Counted from the first letter of the stretch, positions 10,401 through 18,798 are shown. The stretch is DNA of 57,499 nt from Bacteroidales bacterium (GCA_016933335.1 JAFGBD010000031.1:1-57499), one strand, 5' to 3'. A program made the numbers and translations. The notes: generated from the letters alone by a model not told the origin.

Positions 10401-10607
10401 TGCCACTGTCCCGAGCCAGATATAGTCATCCCTGGCTTGTATGATGGAATAAACTTTTGAAGATATCAGACCCTGTTCAGGCCCGTAGTTATCAAAAAAG
10501 TAAGTCTGGCCGGAAATAATACCGCACAGGATTAATCCGGTGAACAAAAAAATTATTCGTCCGTTTGAACGAATAATTCTTTTGTGCGGTCTGATATTAA
10601 AAATCAT
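7410..10607 (-). CDS. Propeller sensor with Y_Y_Y domain and SpoIIE phosphatase
   Basis: Transmembrane signalling protein of 1065 residues. It has an N-terminal signal/anchor (residues 15-35), then about fourteen two-component-regulator propeller repeats (residues 40-650; units such as DKSGNIWTGHWD and DSDGNLWIGTEIHG), a Y_Y_Y domain (about 660-740, ending LSPGKYTFKVIAKN), one membrane helix (about 745-765), a short coiled coil and a C-terminal SpoIIE/PP2C-type phosphatase (about 820-1063; SGDFFWL, AAVDCTGHGVPGAFMS, LFTDGYSDQFGG). Most Bacteroidota propeller sensors end in a histidine kinase; here the output is a Ser/Thr phosphatase. It starts 10 bases after the stop of the TPR-caspase gene, so one transcript is likely. 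The ligand is unknown. Confidence 0.9.
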   Translation of the reverse strand: MIFNIRPHKRIIRSNGRIIFLFTGLILCGIISGQTYFFDNYGPEQGLISSKVYSIIQARDDYIWLGTVAGATRFDGTSFINYKTEDGLAPKGVRTIFEDNSGNIWFGHIGGALTRYNGKIFESIFITDTLPDLDVTSIIHDKDGCLWISTSLDGVYKIENPDGKTTRINYAHFKGGRLGDRVFNSLLMSDGTLYFVTDLGIKKYIPVENTFQTYSPEGLDTYFAISVLFEDSKRNFWFGTYNGGLYKMDSKNGEFTFIDTKNGLAANWITNIIEDKSGNIWTGHWDNNFDKGGITRIDPKGDVKVFDKSNGLQDHKIYSLVCDKENNILIGTYEHGFSIFKGELFTSYTTPDVLINDQVSAITEDADGRMWFGTNGGITVFNKETGDTIHYNQSNNHISDQIRFLRKDPDGNIWIGTSDQGIIRYDYQTRSFEYVNDINMRFPRTPQGYSLQSVKALETDRDYNVYVGTLDGLLWYNSRNNTITDRRTVDGLPSNNIRALYVDSKNTLWVGGEISGLAKKAGDTFERIEAAKEVTPTCISEDSDGNLWIGTEIHGVLCISDSIIARYTENEGLLSDMIHFINVDDNNQVYVGTTTGLNKIIPLEKKVITYTKKSGFTGIETKNNATYKDLEGNLWFGTANGVMRYNSRLDKHIGIEPLTHITRMTVNNVETQMNRKLKLSPNQKIVQFFYTSICLTDPDAVRYKIMLEGFIPEWNDVGTVNNQIYNLSPGKYTFKVIAKNNEGNWNKEPRTFTFRVLAPVYQRAWFIIAFIILLGFAIISYIKIRERNLVREKRNLEIKVKERTLALSKANEELAIRNKDITDSIKYAKRIQFAILPPEIPFNDTFVLFKPKDIVSGDFFWLTTHKGKEFIAAVDCTGHGVPGAFMSFIGFTSLNKIVIEQSIHEPAEILNHLNEEVASNLHQKGEDIVNDGMDIALVCYDPEKRQLQYSGAFNPLWLIRNSEILEIKANRFAIGRSTGIENRFTNHVIEIQDNDIIYLFTDGYSDQFGGKEGKKFKTGNFKELLISIHANVVDEQRDILDKTIEDWRGDLEQIDDMLIIGRKFV

Positions 10608-10617
10608 TTACAGGATA

Positions 10618-12963
10618 TTAGTTTTTTGAGATAAAGAAAAATGTACCGTCTTCATCTTCAAGTCCTGTTATTTTTCCGAATTTTGGCTTTTGCTGATTAT
10701 TTTTAGTTACAGCGGTAGTTACTTTTGAGACAATTGATTCAATTGGTATACAGGTATTGGGATTATTGGCCAGGGTATTGGCAAAAGTCCTGGTAAATTG
10801 CGAGTTATCTATTGCCAGTTCATATCCGGCAGAAGAAAAGACCTGTGATGATTTCAGCCTGGTTGCTTCCCAGTCAGCACAGTCCCTTACTTTTGGTATT
10901 TCACGCATAGCCTGGTAAAAGGTCGGGCCCGATTCACAGGCATCGGTGATAACGAGAACATGGGTTACAATATTTGAGTAGGATTGTAATGAGGCCCGTA
11001 AAGCACTGATATTAAAGTAAGTGAATTCGTCATCACGTTTTGCGTCAACAGGAATCCAGTAACCGGTTTCATTGATGAATTTACCATGTCCGGCATACCA
11101 GACAAGCAGAGCCTCAACACGGTTGGTTCTTATCAAATCCCTGAGCTCGATGGAGAAAAATCTTTCCATATCCTTTTTAGTCAGATCTTTCTTATGGATA
11201 ATTTTGTGAATATCATACCTGGCAAGTGCGGAACGCATAAGGGTGACATCTTTCGAAGGACCATCAAGACTCGGGAACGACTCGTAAATAGAATTTTCGA
11301 TAAAAACCACCCATGTTTTTCCCATAGGATTGTTTTCCAATAACGAGATTCCTTCACGGTTGAGCATGAAATCCTTTTCAGTTTCATTGCCGTAAATATC
11401 GGTTGCCCTGACTGAAAACTTATCTTTATTGGAAACATTGATGGTTGCTGTAAACAGGGGATTGGTTTCATCCAGTTTGAAACTGGCAGATACATCGTTT
11501 ATAAAAATGCTTTTGATCGGACTTTCATCTGCAATTTTTCCTTCAACATAAACGGTAGGATCGTTGTTTTCCAGGTATATTTCTCCGTTATCAGAAGCAT
11601 ATGGTGCCAGTATGGCTATTTTGGGAGGATCGATTTCAGTTCTTTCTATGACATATGTAACATTTTTCATATTATCATACACATCAACAGCACTGATGGA
11701 TATCAAATCTACTTTGGAAACATCCACACCGGCAGAGAATTCAAACTTATCGTCATTTTTCAAAAATGGCGTAGCTATATTATTAATTTTCAAAGCTTTA
11801 ATATCACTTTCATCAAATATTTTACCCTTGAGAGTTATTTCAGACTTGTTCCTGGGAACCTTCAAAACATCGTAATCATAAGGCAGGGGCTCTGTGATTG
11901 CGATTTCAGGACTGCTCTCCTCACGGTTCAGCTCAAACAATCTTTCATCCGCGGAATCCATTAATTTTTTTGCAACAACATCATATTCCGACAGTTTGGT
12001 AAGTGTCTGATAATCCTTTTTTGCAGCTTTAAAATTACCTGTTTGTTCATAAGAGAAGGCCCTTTTGTAATATGCTTCGGAAGCCTTATCATCAAGCATG
12101 ATAACCTTGGTATAGTCACTAATGGCATTCTGATGCTGTGTAAATTCCTGGTAATAATTGCCACGTATGAAATACAATTGTTTATTATTTGGTTTTAGCA
12201 GGATGGTTCTGGAAACATCATCTATGGCATGCGGGTAATCGAGTTTTTTAATATATGCCTTGCTGCGTGTCAGATATGCGTCAGTATAATTCTGGTCAAG
12301 ACGGATGGCTGAATTGCAGTCATTTATTGCCTGGTCAAGCTTATTCAGCTTAATTCTTAAATCAGCAAGGGCAACGTAAGCTTCAACGTATTTTCTGTTT
12401 TTTATTATGGCTTTGACATATTCTTCTTCAGCCAGATTGAGATTATTCATTTGTTCTGCCACCTGTCCTGCAAGAAAATGATTCAGATCATTATCTTTCA
12501 GAGCAAGGGCTTTTTGTGATGCCAGCTGGGCATCTTCAAGCTTATCCAGCTTCAGGAAGATGTTGGTTTGAAGCTGATATGCTTCCAGGTACTTTTTTCG
12601 CAAATCAATGGCTTTATTAACATAATCCAATGCTTGTTTATATTTACCGGTATTATAACATACACGGGCTGCATTGTAATAGATCTCTTCTGATTTGGTT
12701 TCAAATACCAATGCCCTTTTGTAATCTTCAAATGCCAGGTTAACCTGATCATTGATCTCATAGGAATATGCTCTTTCGACATACGCATCAACATAATCCG
12801 GGTTAAGTTCAATGGCTTTTGAGAATTGTTCTATGGCATCTTTGTGGTTATTGGATGCTTTAAAGTTTAATCCGGCCTTATAAAATTGCCTGGCATTTTG
12901 TGAGAATAAAAAAACCGGAATCAACAGGAATATCGTAACTGCGGTAAGTATTATCCTTTTCAT
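10618..12963 (-). CDS. Exported TPR protein with caspase-like (C14) protease domain
   Basis: A 781-residue protein with an N-terminal signal peptide (MKRIILTAVTIFLLIPVFLF), about eight to nine TPR repeats (residues 25-330), two beta-rich modules resembling bacterial Ig-like folds (about 350-440 and 445-535), and a C-terminal peptidase C14 domain. The catalytic pair is visible: His626 in WYAGHG and Cys676 in TDACESG. It should therefore be an active cysteine protease acting outside the cytoplasm, with TPRs for partner binding. Known relatives (metacaspases, orthocaspases) cut after Arg or Lys; specificity here is not known. It is the first gene of an operon with the propeller-phosphatase. The start gives a clean signal peptide. 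Confidence 0.9.
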   Translation of the reverse strand: MKRIILTAVTIFLLIPVFLFSQNARQFYKAGLNFKASNNHKDAIEQFSKAIELNPDYVDAYVERAYSYEINDQVNLAFEDYKRALVFETKSEEIYYNAARVCYNTGKYKQALDYVNKAIDLRKKYLEAYQLQTNIFLKLDKLEDAQLASQKALALKDNDLNHFLAGQVAEQMNNLNLAEEEYVKAIIKNRKYVEAYVALADLRIKLNKLDQAINDCNSAIRLDQNYTDAYLTRSKAYIKKLDYPHAIDDVSRTILLKPNNKQLYFIRGNYYQEFTQHQNAISDYTKVIMLDDKASEAYYKRAFSYEQTGNFKAAKKDYQTLTKLSEYDVVAKKLMDSADERLFELNREESSPEIAITEPLPYDYDVLKVPRNKSEITLKGKIFDESDIKALKINNIATPFLKNDDKFEFSAGVDVSKVDLISISAVDVYDNMKNVTYVIERTEIDPPKIAILAPYASDNGEIYLENNDPTVYVEGKIADESPIKSIFINDVSASFKLDETNPLFTATINVSNKDKFSVRATDIYGNETEKDFMLNREGISLLENNPMGKTWVVFIENSIYESFPSLDGPSKDVTLMRSALARYDIHKIIHKKDLTKKDMERFFSIELRDLIRTNRVEALLVWYAGHGKFINETGYWIPVDAKRDDEFTYFNISALRASLQSYSNIVTHVLVITDACESGPTFYQAMREIPKVRDCADWEATRLKSSQVFSSAGYELAIDNSQFTRTFANTLANNPNTCIPIESIVSKVTTAVTKNNQQKPKFGKITGLEDEDGTFFFISKN

Positions 12964-13046
12964 GGCTCTGGGTTTAGGTTTTTGAAAAATTGATGCATAT
13001 AATATTAGACCTTGTCTGTAAAATCAGATCAGGGTAAAAACAGAAT

Positions 13047-13062
13047 CAAATATACAAAATTA
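13047..13062 (-). promoter_or_regulatory. Two candidate -7 boxes upstream of the caspase operon
   Basis: Read on the minus strand, TATATTTG (13047-13054) and TAATTTTG (13055-13062) both fit TAnnTTTG. They lie about 85-100 bases before the caspase start in the 254-base region between it and ribD. No -33 TTTG is seen at the normal distance. Confidence 0.35.
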
Positions 13063-13217
13063 TTCAATTTAGTTGGTGAAAAAGTGTTATTTTAAATCAG
13101 ATAATATTCTCATTATGAACATTATGCAAAATATAACCAATCAGCAGTGATTTTATAGTTTCTACGAAAGTACAAAGCTTTTGGTTACCTGCTTGTTTAT
13201 AAAAGAATTAAGTTTAG

Positions 13218-14321
13218 TTATTTACCTTTTATTTTCTGCAAAAACCGGGCAATGGATGGTATATAATTATCAGAATTCTTATGAATAATGAGCTGGTCAT
13301 TTTCAATCATGATGACAGAATCTCTTTTATTGTTTATTATAGGGGCATGAATGCCCTGATGAAACTTTTTATTCCCGATGAATATCCGTGCTTCGTCCCA
13401 CAGATTGGCACTGATGAAGCTTTCAATAAGCATTTTACCACCCTCTATAATAACAGACTGGATGTTTCTTATGAAAAGTTCACGCAGGATATCCCGGATC
13501 AGCTTGTCAGTGAAATTTAGGCGGATAAATTCAAAATTCTTATCCTGGCATGATTTCTTTTCATTAATTATCAATGTTTTAATTTCACTATTAAAGATTT
13601 TGTAATCTTTTTTCAGGCTCAGATTTTTATCCAGGATTATTCGAACAGGATTATTGCCACACCATTCCCTTGTATTCAGCATGGGATCATCATATTTAAC
13701 CGTATTGGTTCCTACCATGATTGCCTGTTCTTCACTTCGCCACTTATGGACCAGAATTCTTGATAATTCATTTGAAATCCAGTTTGGTTCAACCGGCTGG
13801 CCAGGTTTTCTGATTACATCAATAAAACCATCCATTGTCTGTGCCCACTTCAGAATAACATAAGGACGATTGTGAATATGGTACATAAAGAACCTTCTGT
13901 TCAGTTCGATACATGATTCTTCACTGATGCCTGTCAGGACTTCAACCCCGTTTTTTACAAGGAAGCGGATACCTTTACCGGCCACCAGCGGATTTGGATC
14001 GGGGGAACCGATAATTACTTTTGGAATTCCGGATTTTACAATGAGCTCGGAACAGGCGGGCGTTTTACCCTGATGAGAGCAAGGTTCAAGGTTAACATAT
14101 AATTCCGAGTCTTTAAGCAGTGATTTATGCCTGACCGATTTGATAGCAGCTGCTTCTGCATGATCACTGCCATAGCTTTTATGAAATCCTTCACCGATAA
14201 TGCTGTCTTTATAAACCAAAAGGGCACCCACCATGGGATTCGGCGCAACAGATCCAAGTGCCTGTTTAGCAAGCTCGATACACCGGTTAATATATATTTC
14301 CTGTTGTCTCATATAACTCAT
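13218..14321 (-). CDS. ribD: Bifunctional riboflavin deaminase/reductase
   Basis: Carries out the second and third steps of riboflavin synthesis: deamination of the pyrimidine intermediate, then NADPH reduction of the ribose. The protein is 367 residues. The N-terminal deaminase shows the zinc-site motifs HAEAAAIKSV and EPCSHQGKTPAC and the substrate motif APNPMVGALLV. The C-terminal part has the reductase motifs LKWAQTMDGFI and VIIEGGKMLIESF. The start may be 14321 or the Met three codons later (14312). Its start codon faces prmC across only 27 bases, which leaves no room for an FMN riboswitch. Confidence 0.96.
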   Translation of the reverse strand: MSYMRQQEIYINRCIELAKQALGSVAPNPMVGALLVYKDSIIGEGFHKSYGSDHAEAAAIKSVRHKSLLKDSELYVNLEPCSHQGKTPACSELIVKSGIPKVIIGSPDPNPLVAGKGIRFLVKNGVEVLTGISEESCIELNRRFFMYHIHNRPYVILKWAQTMDGFIDVIRKPGQPVEPNWISNELSRILVHKWRSEEQAIMVGTNTVKYDDPMLNTREWCGNNPVRIILDKNLSLKKDYKIFNSEIKTLIINEKKSCQDKNFEFIRLNFTDKLIRDILRELFIRNIQSVIIEGGKMLIESFISANLWDEARIFIGNKKFHQGIHAPIINNKRDSVIMIENDQLIIHKNSDNYIPSIARFLQKIKGK

Positions 14322-14335
14322 TGCGCGGTATTTGC

Positions 14336-14343
14336 TATATTTG
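14336..14343 (+). promoter_or_regulatory. Candidate -7 box for prmC, very close to the start codon
   Basis: TATATTTG lies five bases before the prmC ATG (14349). If used, transcription would begin at or next to the ATG and give a leaderless or nearly leaderless message. No -33 TTTG is found at the normal spacing, so this rests on the -7 match only. Confidence 0.35.
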
Positions 14344-14348
14344 ATGAT

Positions 14349-15215
14349 ATGAAGAACAAAAGCAACACCATTGCAGATTTGTCTGAGAATATCCGAAAAA
14401 GCCTTTCAGGATTTTATCCCGAAGGTGAAGTTGAACAATTTGTTTTTCTTATTCTGAATCATCTGCTAAATTACAGCAAAATTGACATTCATCTTAAGGC
14501 GCATGTGCCTGTTTCAGATGAAATTTTTCAACAGGCATGCTTAATCACTTCACAACTAAAAGATTTTCAGCCAATACAATATATTATAGGAGAAACAGAG
14601 TTTTACGGATTAAGAATGTTTTTGAACCAGAATGTTTTTATTCCAAGGCAGGAGACGGAAGAGCTGGTGCAATGGATCATAAACGAAAACGGATACAGTC
14701 ATTTAAAAATACTGGATATTGGGACCGGGAGTGGCTGCATTGCAGTCACACTTGCCAGGTTCATTGAAGATTCAAGGGTAGATGCACTGGATATTTCAGT
14801 TCAGGCCCTTGAAGTGGCCGAAAAAAATGCCTTTATGAATGGTGTCAAAGTTAATTTTATGCAATATGACATACTGGGAGATGAAGATTTTCCGCATGAT
14901 ATCAGATATGATATTATTGTCAGCAATCCGCCCTATGTTCGCATATCCGAAAAACACATGGCCGGACGCAATGTAGCCGGTTTTGAACCGCATGCTGCCA
15001 TATTCGTGGATGATGAGGATCCGTTGATTTACTATGAGGCCATTGCTGACTTTGGCAGGAGATGTCTGATGAAAGGGGGTCATATCTATTTTGAAATAAA
15101 TGAGGCTTTGGGAAAGGAAGTAATGGCTTTACTCCACGATTATCATTATTCTGAAATACTGCTCAGAAAAGACATCAACAATAAAGACAGGATGATAAAA
15201 GCAAAACCGGTATAG
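14349..15215 (+). CDS. prmC: Release factor glutamine methyltransferase
   Basis: N5-methylates the Gln of the GGQ motif in release factors RF1 and RF2; its substrate gene prfB lies 3.7 kb downstream. The protein is 288 residues from the ATG at 14349. The open frame extends 74 codons further upstream, but that part is antisense to ribD and unlike the family. Visible features are an N-terminal helical domain, the SAM-binding LDIGTGSGCIAVTLA, and the catalytic IVSNPPYV. It is first in a compact plus-strand group with recX, the PagL-like gene and the GIN lipoprotein. Confidence 0.95.
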   Translation: MKNKSNTIADLSENIRKSLSGFYPEGEVEQFVFLILNHLLNYSKIDIHLKAHVPVSDEIFQQACLITSQLKDFQPIQYIIGETEFYGLRMFLNQNVFIPRQETEELVQWIINENGYSHLKILDIGTGSGCIAVTLARFIEDSRVDALDISVQALEVAEKNAFMNGVKVNFMQYDILGDEDFPHDIRYDIIVSNPPYVRISEKHMAGRNVAGFEPHAAIFVDDEDPLIYYEAIADFGRRCLMKGGHIYFEINEALGKEVMALLHDYHYSEILLRKDINNKDRMIKAKPV

Positions 15216-15232
15216 AATATAATTTTTCAGGC

Positions 15233-15703
15233 ATGACTGAAAATGAAGCATTATCAAGGTTGCAGAAGATTTGCAGTCAACAGGAGAAATGTCTGTTTGA
15301 TATCAACAGGAAGCTGACCGATTGGAAAATACCGGTCAATCAGGCAGCACATATCCTTGAGAAACTAAAGAATGACAACTTTATTGATGAAATAAGGTAT
15401 TCAAAGAGTTTTGTGAAGGATAAATTCAGATTTAACGAATGGGGGAAAATCAGGCTGGCTTATACGTTGCGTCAGAAAAAAATTGATGAAAGAATCATTC
15501 AGGATGCACTTGCAGAAATTGATGAAACAGAGTACATTTCTTCAGTGATTAAGCTCCTGGAAAAGAAAAGAAAGACATTAAAGGACAGAAACAAAAATAT
15601 CCTTAAAGCAAAACTGATAAAATTCCTCCAGTCAAAAGGATTTGAATTCAGTGTGATTCAACAGGCACTATACACCATTTTAAAAGAAGAAGGCCGGAAG
15701 TGA
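15233..15703 (+). CDS. recX: Regulatory protein RecX
   Basis: RecX family proteins bind RecA filaments and limit recombinase activity in the cytoplasm. At 156 residues the length is typical. The three-helix repeats show in RLQKICSQQEKCLFDINRKL, ILEKLKNDNFIDEIRYSKSF and FNEWGKIRLAYTLRQKKI. The start is 17 bases after prmC. The stop TGA overlaps the GTG start of the next gene by four bases (GTGA), which suggests translational coupling. recA is not in the window. Confidence 0.9.
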   Translation: MTENEALSRLQKICSQQEKCLFDINRKLTDWKIPVNQAAHILEKLKNDNFIDEIRYSKSFVKDKFRFNEWGKIRLAYTLRQKKIDERIIQDALAEIDETEYISSVIKLLEKKRKTLKDRNKNILKAKLIKFLQSKGFEFSVIQQALYTILKEEGRK

Positions 15704-16812
15704 AAAAGACTGTAAGTTTAATCCTCCTGTCATTATTGCCCTGTTGGATACTTACAGGTCAGGGACTGTCATCTGATACTCATTATTATTGTTTCACTGC
15801 CAAGGGATGTTACGGATTTATTGCTGATGTGAAAAACAGAAATCACCTGCTTGTAAACAATCATATTACTCCGCTTGAGATTTCTTTCAGGCAGCCTGTT
15901 CCGGCAAGATATAGCTGGCAGATGCTGTTACCCGGTGCAGAAAAAGGAATATCTCTCAAGCATATTAACCTCAGGAATCCTGATAACTTAGGCAGTATAT
16001 GGGTACTTGCGCCCTTCATCACTGTTCCTGTCATGTTCAGAAGACCATGGAGGCTGTCTCTTTATGCATCAATGGGCATGGTATATGCAGAAAAGATATA
16101 TCACAGAACCGAGAATTACCGCAACACCATGTTCGGATCACATCTGAATGGCGCTTTTGGATTCGGGATGGAAAATTCTTTTTATCTTTTTAACTCTTTT
16201 ATTGCATCCGCCGGTTTTGATTTCTTTCACTATTCCAATGGCGAAACAACACTTCCAAATGACGGGATTAATATCGGTAATGTGTTTTTTTCGGCGGGTT
16301 ATCAGTTTCATAACAACATGATCTCTGTCTCACTAAAAAATTCAGAATTCCGTAAAAAAGGACATGTAAGCATCATTCCCGTATTCGGATGGAAAGATTT
16401 ATCACCGGTAAAAAGCAGAAGATACTATACTGCAGCATTGTCTGCAGAGTATTTTTATACCCTGACAAGAATACAAAACATCGGGGGAGGCATTGCACTC
16501 TTTTATGACAACTCTGTCAGCCAACTATATGAGAATGATATTGAAAAGGGAGATGAGACAAGCAATCCATACCGTCAGGTAACTTCCGGTTTGTATATGA
16601 TTTATGAATTTAATCTTTGCCCGGTCGTTATCCATTTCCAGGCCGGTTATTATATCCTGGATGACCGGATAGACAGCAGAAGCAGAATTTTCAACCGCTT
16701 TGGGTTAAGATATCATATCAGTGAAAGATATTTCATCAACATCACTCATAAATCACACTTCTTTTTTAAAGGAGATAATCTGGAATGGGGTATAGGATAC
16801 ATAATCTGTTAG
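15700..16812 (+). CDS. PagL-like lipid A deacylase / acyloxyacyl hydrolase
   Basis: Predicted outer-membrane beta-barrel enzyme of 370 residues. The N-terminal signal peptide (SLILLSLLPCWILTGQ) and repeated aromatic beta-strands fit a barrel. The segment FFHYSNGETTLPNDGINIG carries the His-x-Ser pair and downstream context of PagL, which removes the 3-O-acyl chain of lipid A; Bacteroidota homologues are usually called acyloxyacyl hydrolase and run longer than Pseudomonas PagL (about 150 residues in mature form). It starts with GTG overlapping the recX stop and overlaps the next gene by 28 bases. Enzyme activity is inferred from the motif only. Confidence 0.75.
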   Translation: MKKTVSLILLSLLPCWILTGQGLSSDTHYYCFTAKGCYGFIADVKNRNHLLVNNHITPLEISFRQPVPARYSWQMLLPGAEKGISLKHINLRNPDNLGSIWVLAPFITVPVMFRRPWRLSLYASMGMVYAEKIYHRTENYRNTMFGSHLNGAFGFGMENSFYLFNSFIASAGFDFFHYSNGETTLPNDGINIGNVFFSAGYQFHNNMISVSLKNSEFRKKGHVSIIPVFGWKDLSPVKSRRYYTAALSAEYFYTLTRIQNIGGGIALFYDNSVSQLYENDIEKGDETSNPYRQVTSGLYMIYEFNLCPVVIHFQAGYYILDDRIDSRSRIFNRFGLRYHISERYFINITHKSHFFFKGDNLEWGIGYIIC

Positions 16813-17528
16813 CGGCAACGATTATCGCCGCTACATGCCTGGTATCCTGCAGCGATATAGGCGACTGCTTTAAAGGTACCGGGGATGTAATTCTGGAAGA
16901 AAGGTATGTCGGCTTTTTCGATGGAATTACCATTGATGATGATATCAACCTTGTTATCCTGAGTGATACGGTTCAGTACCTGCAAATCGAAGCAGGCGAA
17001 AACCTTTTGCCGGAAATCTGCACGGAAGTATCGGATGGGATGCTGTATTTAAGCAACAATAATGTATGTAAGTACTCACGGTCTTATCAGAAAGAGATTA
17101 CTGTAAAGGCACATGTTAATGACATTAAAAAGCTTGCTTTTGCAGGCAGCGCAAGGATTACTTCAGAAAATCTTCTGTCTTTTAATGATTTCCTGATATG
17201 GCTGGATGGTGCGAGAGGTGAGATCAATCTGGAGTTAAACACGGAGAAACTGAACCTTGAGCATGTATCAGGTAACGGGCTGACGATACTTTGCGGCGAA
17301 GTAAACGAAGGGATAGTCAATTCGAAAGCCCAGGGATTATTAAATTTAAGAGATCTGAAAATAAATCACCTGAAAATGGTGTCTGACAGTTACAATGATG
17401 CCTTTATCTGGGTGACTGATACAATCGATATTACAATAACTAACCTTGGAAATGTTTACTGCCGGGGGAATCCGTTCATAAAAAGTTACATCAGAACAGG
17501 CGGGGGGAAATTCATCCCGATGGAATGA
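16785..17528 (+). CDS. Head-GIN (DUF2807) lipoprotein
   Basis: Putative lipoprotein of 247 residues with signal peptide and lipobox (CLVSC). The start of the mature part, GTGDVILEERYVGFFDGITI, is the head-GIN domain entry, and the remainder is a run of short beta-strands as in the right-handed parallel helix of this family (strands such as IKKLAFAGSARITSEN and GEVNEGIVNSKAQG). The family's function is unknown; members sit on the cell surface or in the periplasm of Bacteroidota. The ATG lies inside the end of the PagL-like gene (28-base overlap), so co-translation is likely. Confidence 0.8.
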   Translation: MGYRIHNLLAATIIAATCLVSCSDIGDCFKGTGDVILEERYVGFFDGITIDDDINLVILSDTVQYLQIEAGENLLPEICTEVSDGMLYLSNNNVCKYSRSYQKEITVKAHVNDIKKLAFAGSARITSENLLSFNDFLIWLDGARGEINLELNTEKLNLEHVSGNGLTILCGEVNEGIVNSKAQGLLNLRDLKINHLKMVSDSYNDAFIWVTDTIDITITNLGNVYCRGNPFIKSYIRTGGGKFIPME

Positions 17529-17529
17529 G

Positions 17530-18798
17530 TTATTCGTTACCCGGCTGAGTAATCTGTTCCGACTGAGGCGTATCCTTTTTTCTTTTAACCATTCTTCTGA
17601 AAACCAGGGGATCCTTGCTTAAGATAATGACAAGAACAGAACAGATAACAATGCTGAACAACACGATGGAATAGCCAAGATCCATGATGACATCGCCATA
17701 GGGTAGTCCCAGCTGCATGGGTATTGAAGCAAGTACTGCCGGAACAAGACCTTTTGGCATCATAACCGACATGATACCAACTTCGCCTATTGATGTATCT
17801 TTTTTTGCCAGAAGTCTGATGGTTAAGGGGCGTATCAGTATGATCAGGATAACAATAAGCAATCCGATACCGTAAAGGTATAATTTACCGAATTGCAGGC
17901 TGATTCCTACATAAACAAAGAAATAGGTCTGCATGATAAATACAATTTCAGCAAAGAATTTTCTTTCATTATCATTGAAACCTGAGGTGTCGAAAATAAA
18001 TATCTTTCTGAATATCTTACTGGAATTGATAACATCGCAGTTACCCAGGATGATTCCAAACGAGAGGGCTGCAATTCCGCCATTGTAACCGAGCATTTCA
18101 ACAATGCCATAAAGTATAAAAACAAAAGCCAGCGTAGTGAACATTGAGTTTTCAATGCTCCGTACCACTTTGATGATCAGCGACCAGACAAATCCGCCGG
18201 CGACACCAAGCAGAGCTGCGAAAAGAAATGCTTTCCACATTTTTGAAAATACCATGCCGACATTCAGTGCTCCCATTTTAATTCCTTCCAGCACGGCCAG
18301 ACCAACTATCAGGCACAGAACATCACTGAGAGCCGATTCAAGAAAAAGAATTGCAGAGCTTTTCTCACTCATTTTCAGCTGTTTTACCATTGGAATGACC
18401 ACGGCCGAAGATGTACCGCCAACAATGGCACCAAGAAAAATGGAGTTTATCCAGTCCAGGCGGGTGAAAAGATTTGCGATGAATGTGGTCAGGGCAACTG
18501 TTATTACAAAATTAATGATTGTTATCAGGGAGGCAGCTCCGATTGTTTTTTTGATTTCACTGAAGCGCAAACCGGATCCGCTTTCAAATAAAATGACAAT
18601 AAGGGTGATGGTGGTAAAAACGTTTCCCAGCTGTCCGAAAAAATCCTTGGTTACAATGCCGCCTATAGGTCCAATAATGATACCAATAAGCATAAGCAAC
18701 AATACATTGGGTATTTTGGTTTTATTGAAAAGTTCATTAAAGGCGTGCGAAAAGAAAATCAAAAGGCCAAGTGATATAATGATTGTATAGATGTTCAT
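17530..18798 (-). CDS. Cation:proton antiporter (CPA family)
   Basis: Integral membrane protein of 422 residues with about twelve hydrophobic helices, matching Na+/H+ or K+/H+ exchangers of the CPA superfamily. Recognisable parts are helix 1 (IIISLGLLIFFSHAFNELF), the conserved LFESGSGLRF, and VGGTSSAVVIPM. The short C-terminal tail has no TrkA-N or TrkA-C domain, so it is not a full Kef-type channel. The ion cannot be told from sequence. It is divergent from prfB (85 bases between starts) and its stop is one base from the convergent GIN gene. Confidence 0.88.
   Translation of the reverse strand: MNIYTIIISLGLLIFFSHAFNELFNKTKIPNVLLLMLIGIIIGPIGGIVTKDFFGQLGNVFTTITLIVILFESGSGLRFSEIKKTIGAASLITIINFVITVALTTFIANLFTRLDWINSIFLGAIVGGTSSAVVIPMVKQLKMSEKSSAILFLESALSDVLCLIVGLAVLEGIKMGALNVGMVFSKMWKAFLFAALLGVAGGFVWSLIIKVVRSIENSMFTTLAFVFILYGIVEMLGYNGGIAALSFGIILGNCDVINSSKIFRKIFIFDTSGFNDNERKFFAEIVFIMQTYFFVYVGISLQFGKLYLYGIGLLIVILIILIRPLTIRLLAKKDTSIGEVGIMSVMMPKGLVPAVLASIPMQLGLPYGDVIMDLGYSIVLFSIVICSVLVIILSKDPLVFRRMVKRKKDTPQSEQITQPGNE

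Noticed and set aside
7410..12963. Caspase operon as a known anti-phage defence system
   Set aside because: Known caspase-linked defence sets carry gasdermin, NLR or CRISPR parts near the protease. None is present, and the caspase has an export signal, so defence against phage is not supported.
12964..14321. FMN riboswitch for ribD
   Set aside because: Only 27 bases separate the ribD start from prmC and no RFN element sequence is seen; the region downstream of ribD (12964-13217) is on the wrong side.
14127..14348. Upstream extension of the prmC frame by 74 codons
   Set aside because: The extra part is antisense to ribD, has an odd composition and does not resemble PrmC. The ATG at 14349 gives the family's normal N-terminus.
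18137..18790. A 217-codon plus-strand frame inside the antiporter gene
   Set aside because: It is antisense to a clear membrane-transport gene with all expected helices and has no recognisable domain. Long antisense frames are common opposite hydrophobic proteins.
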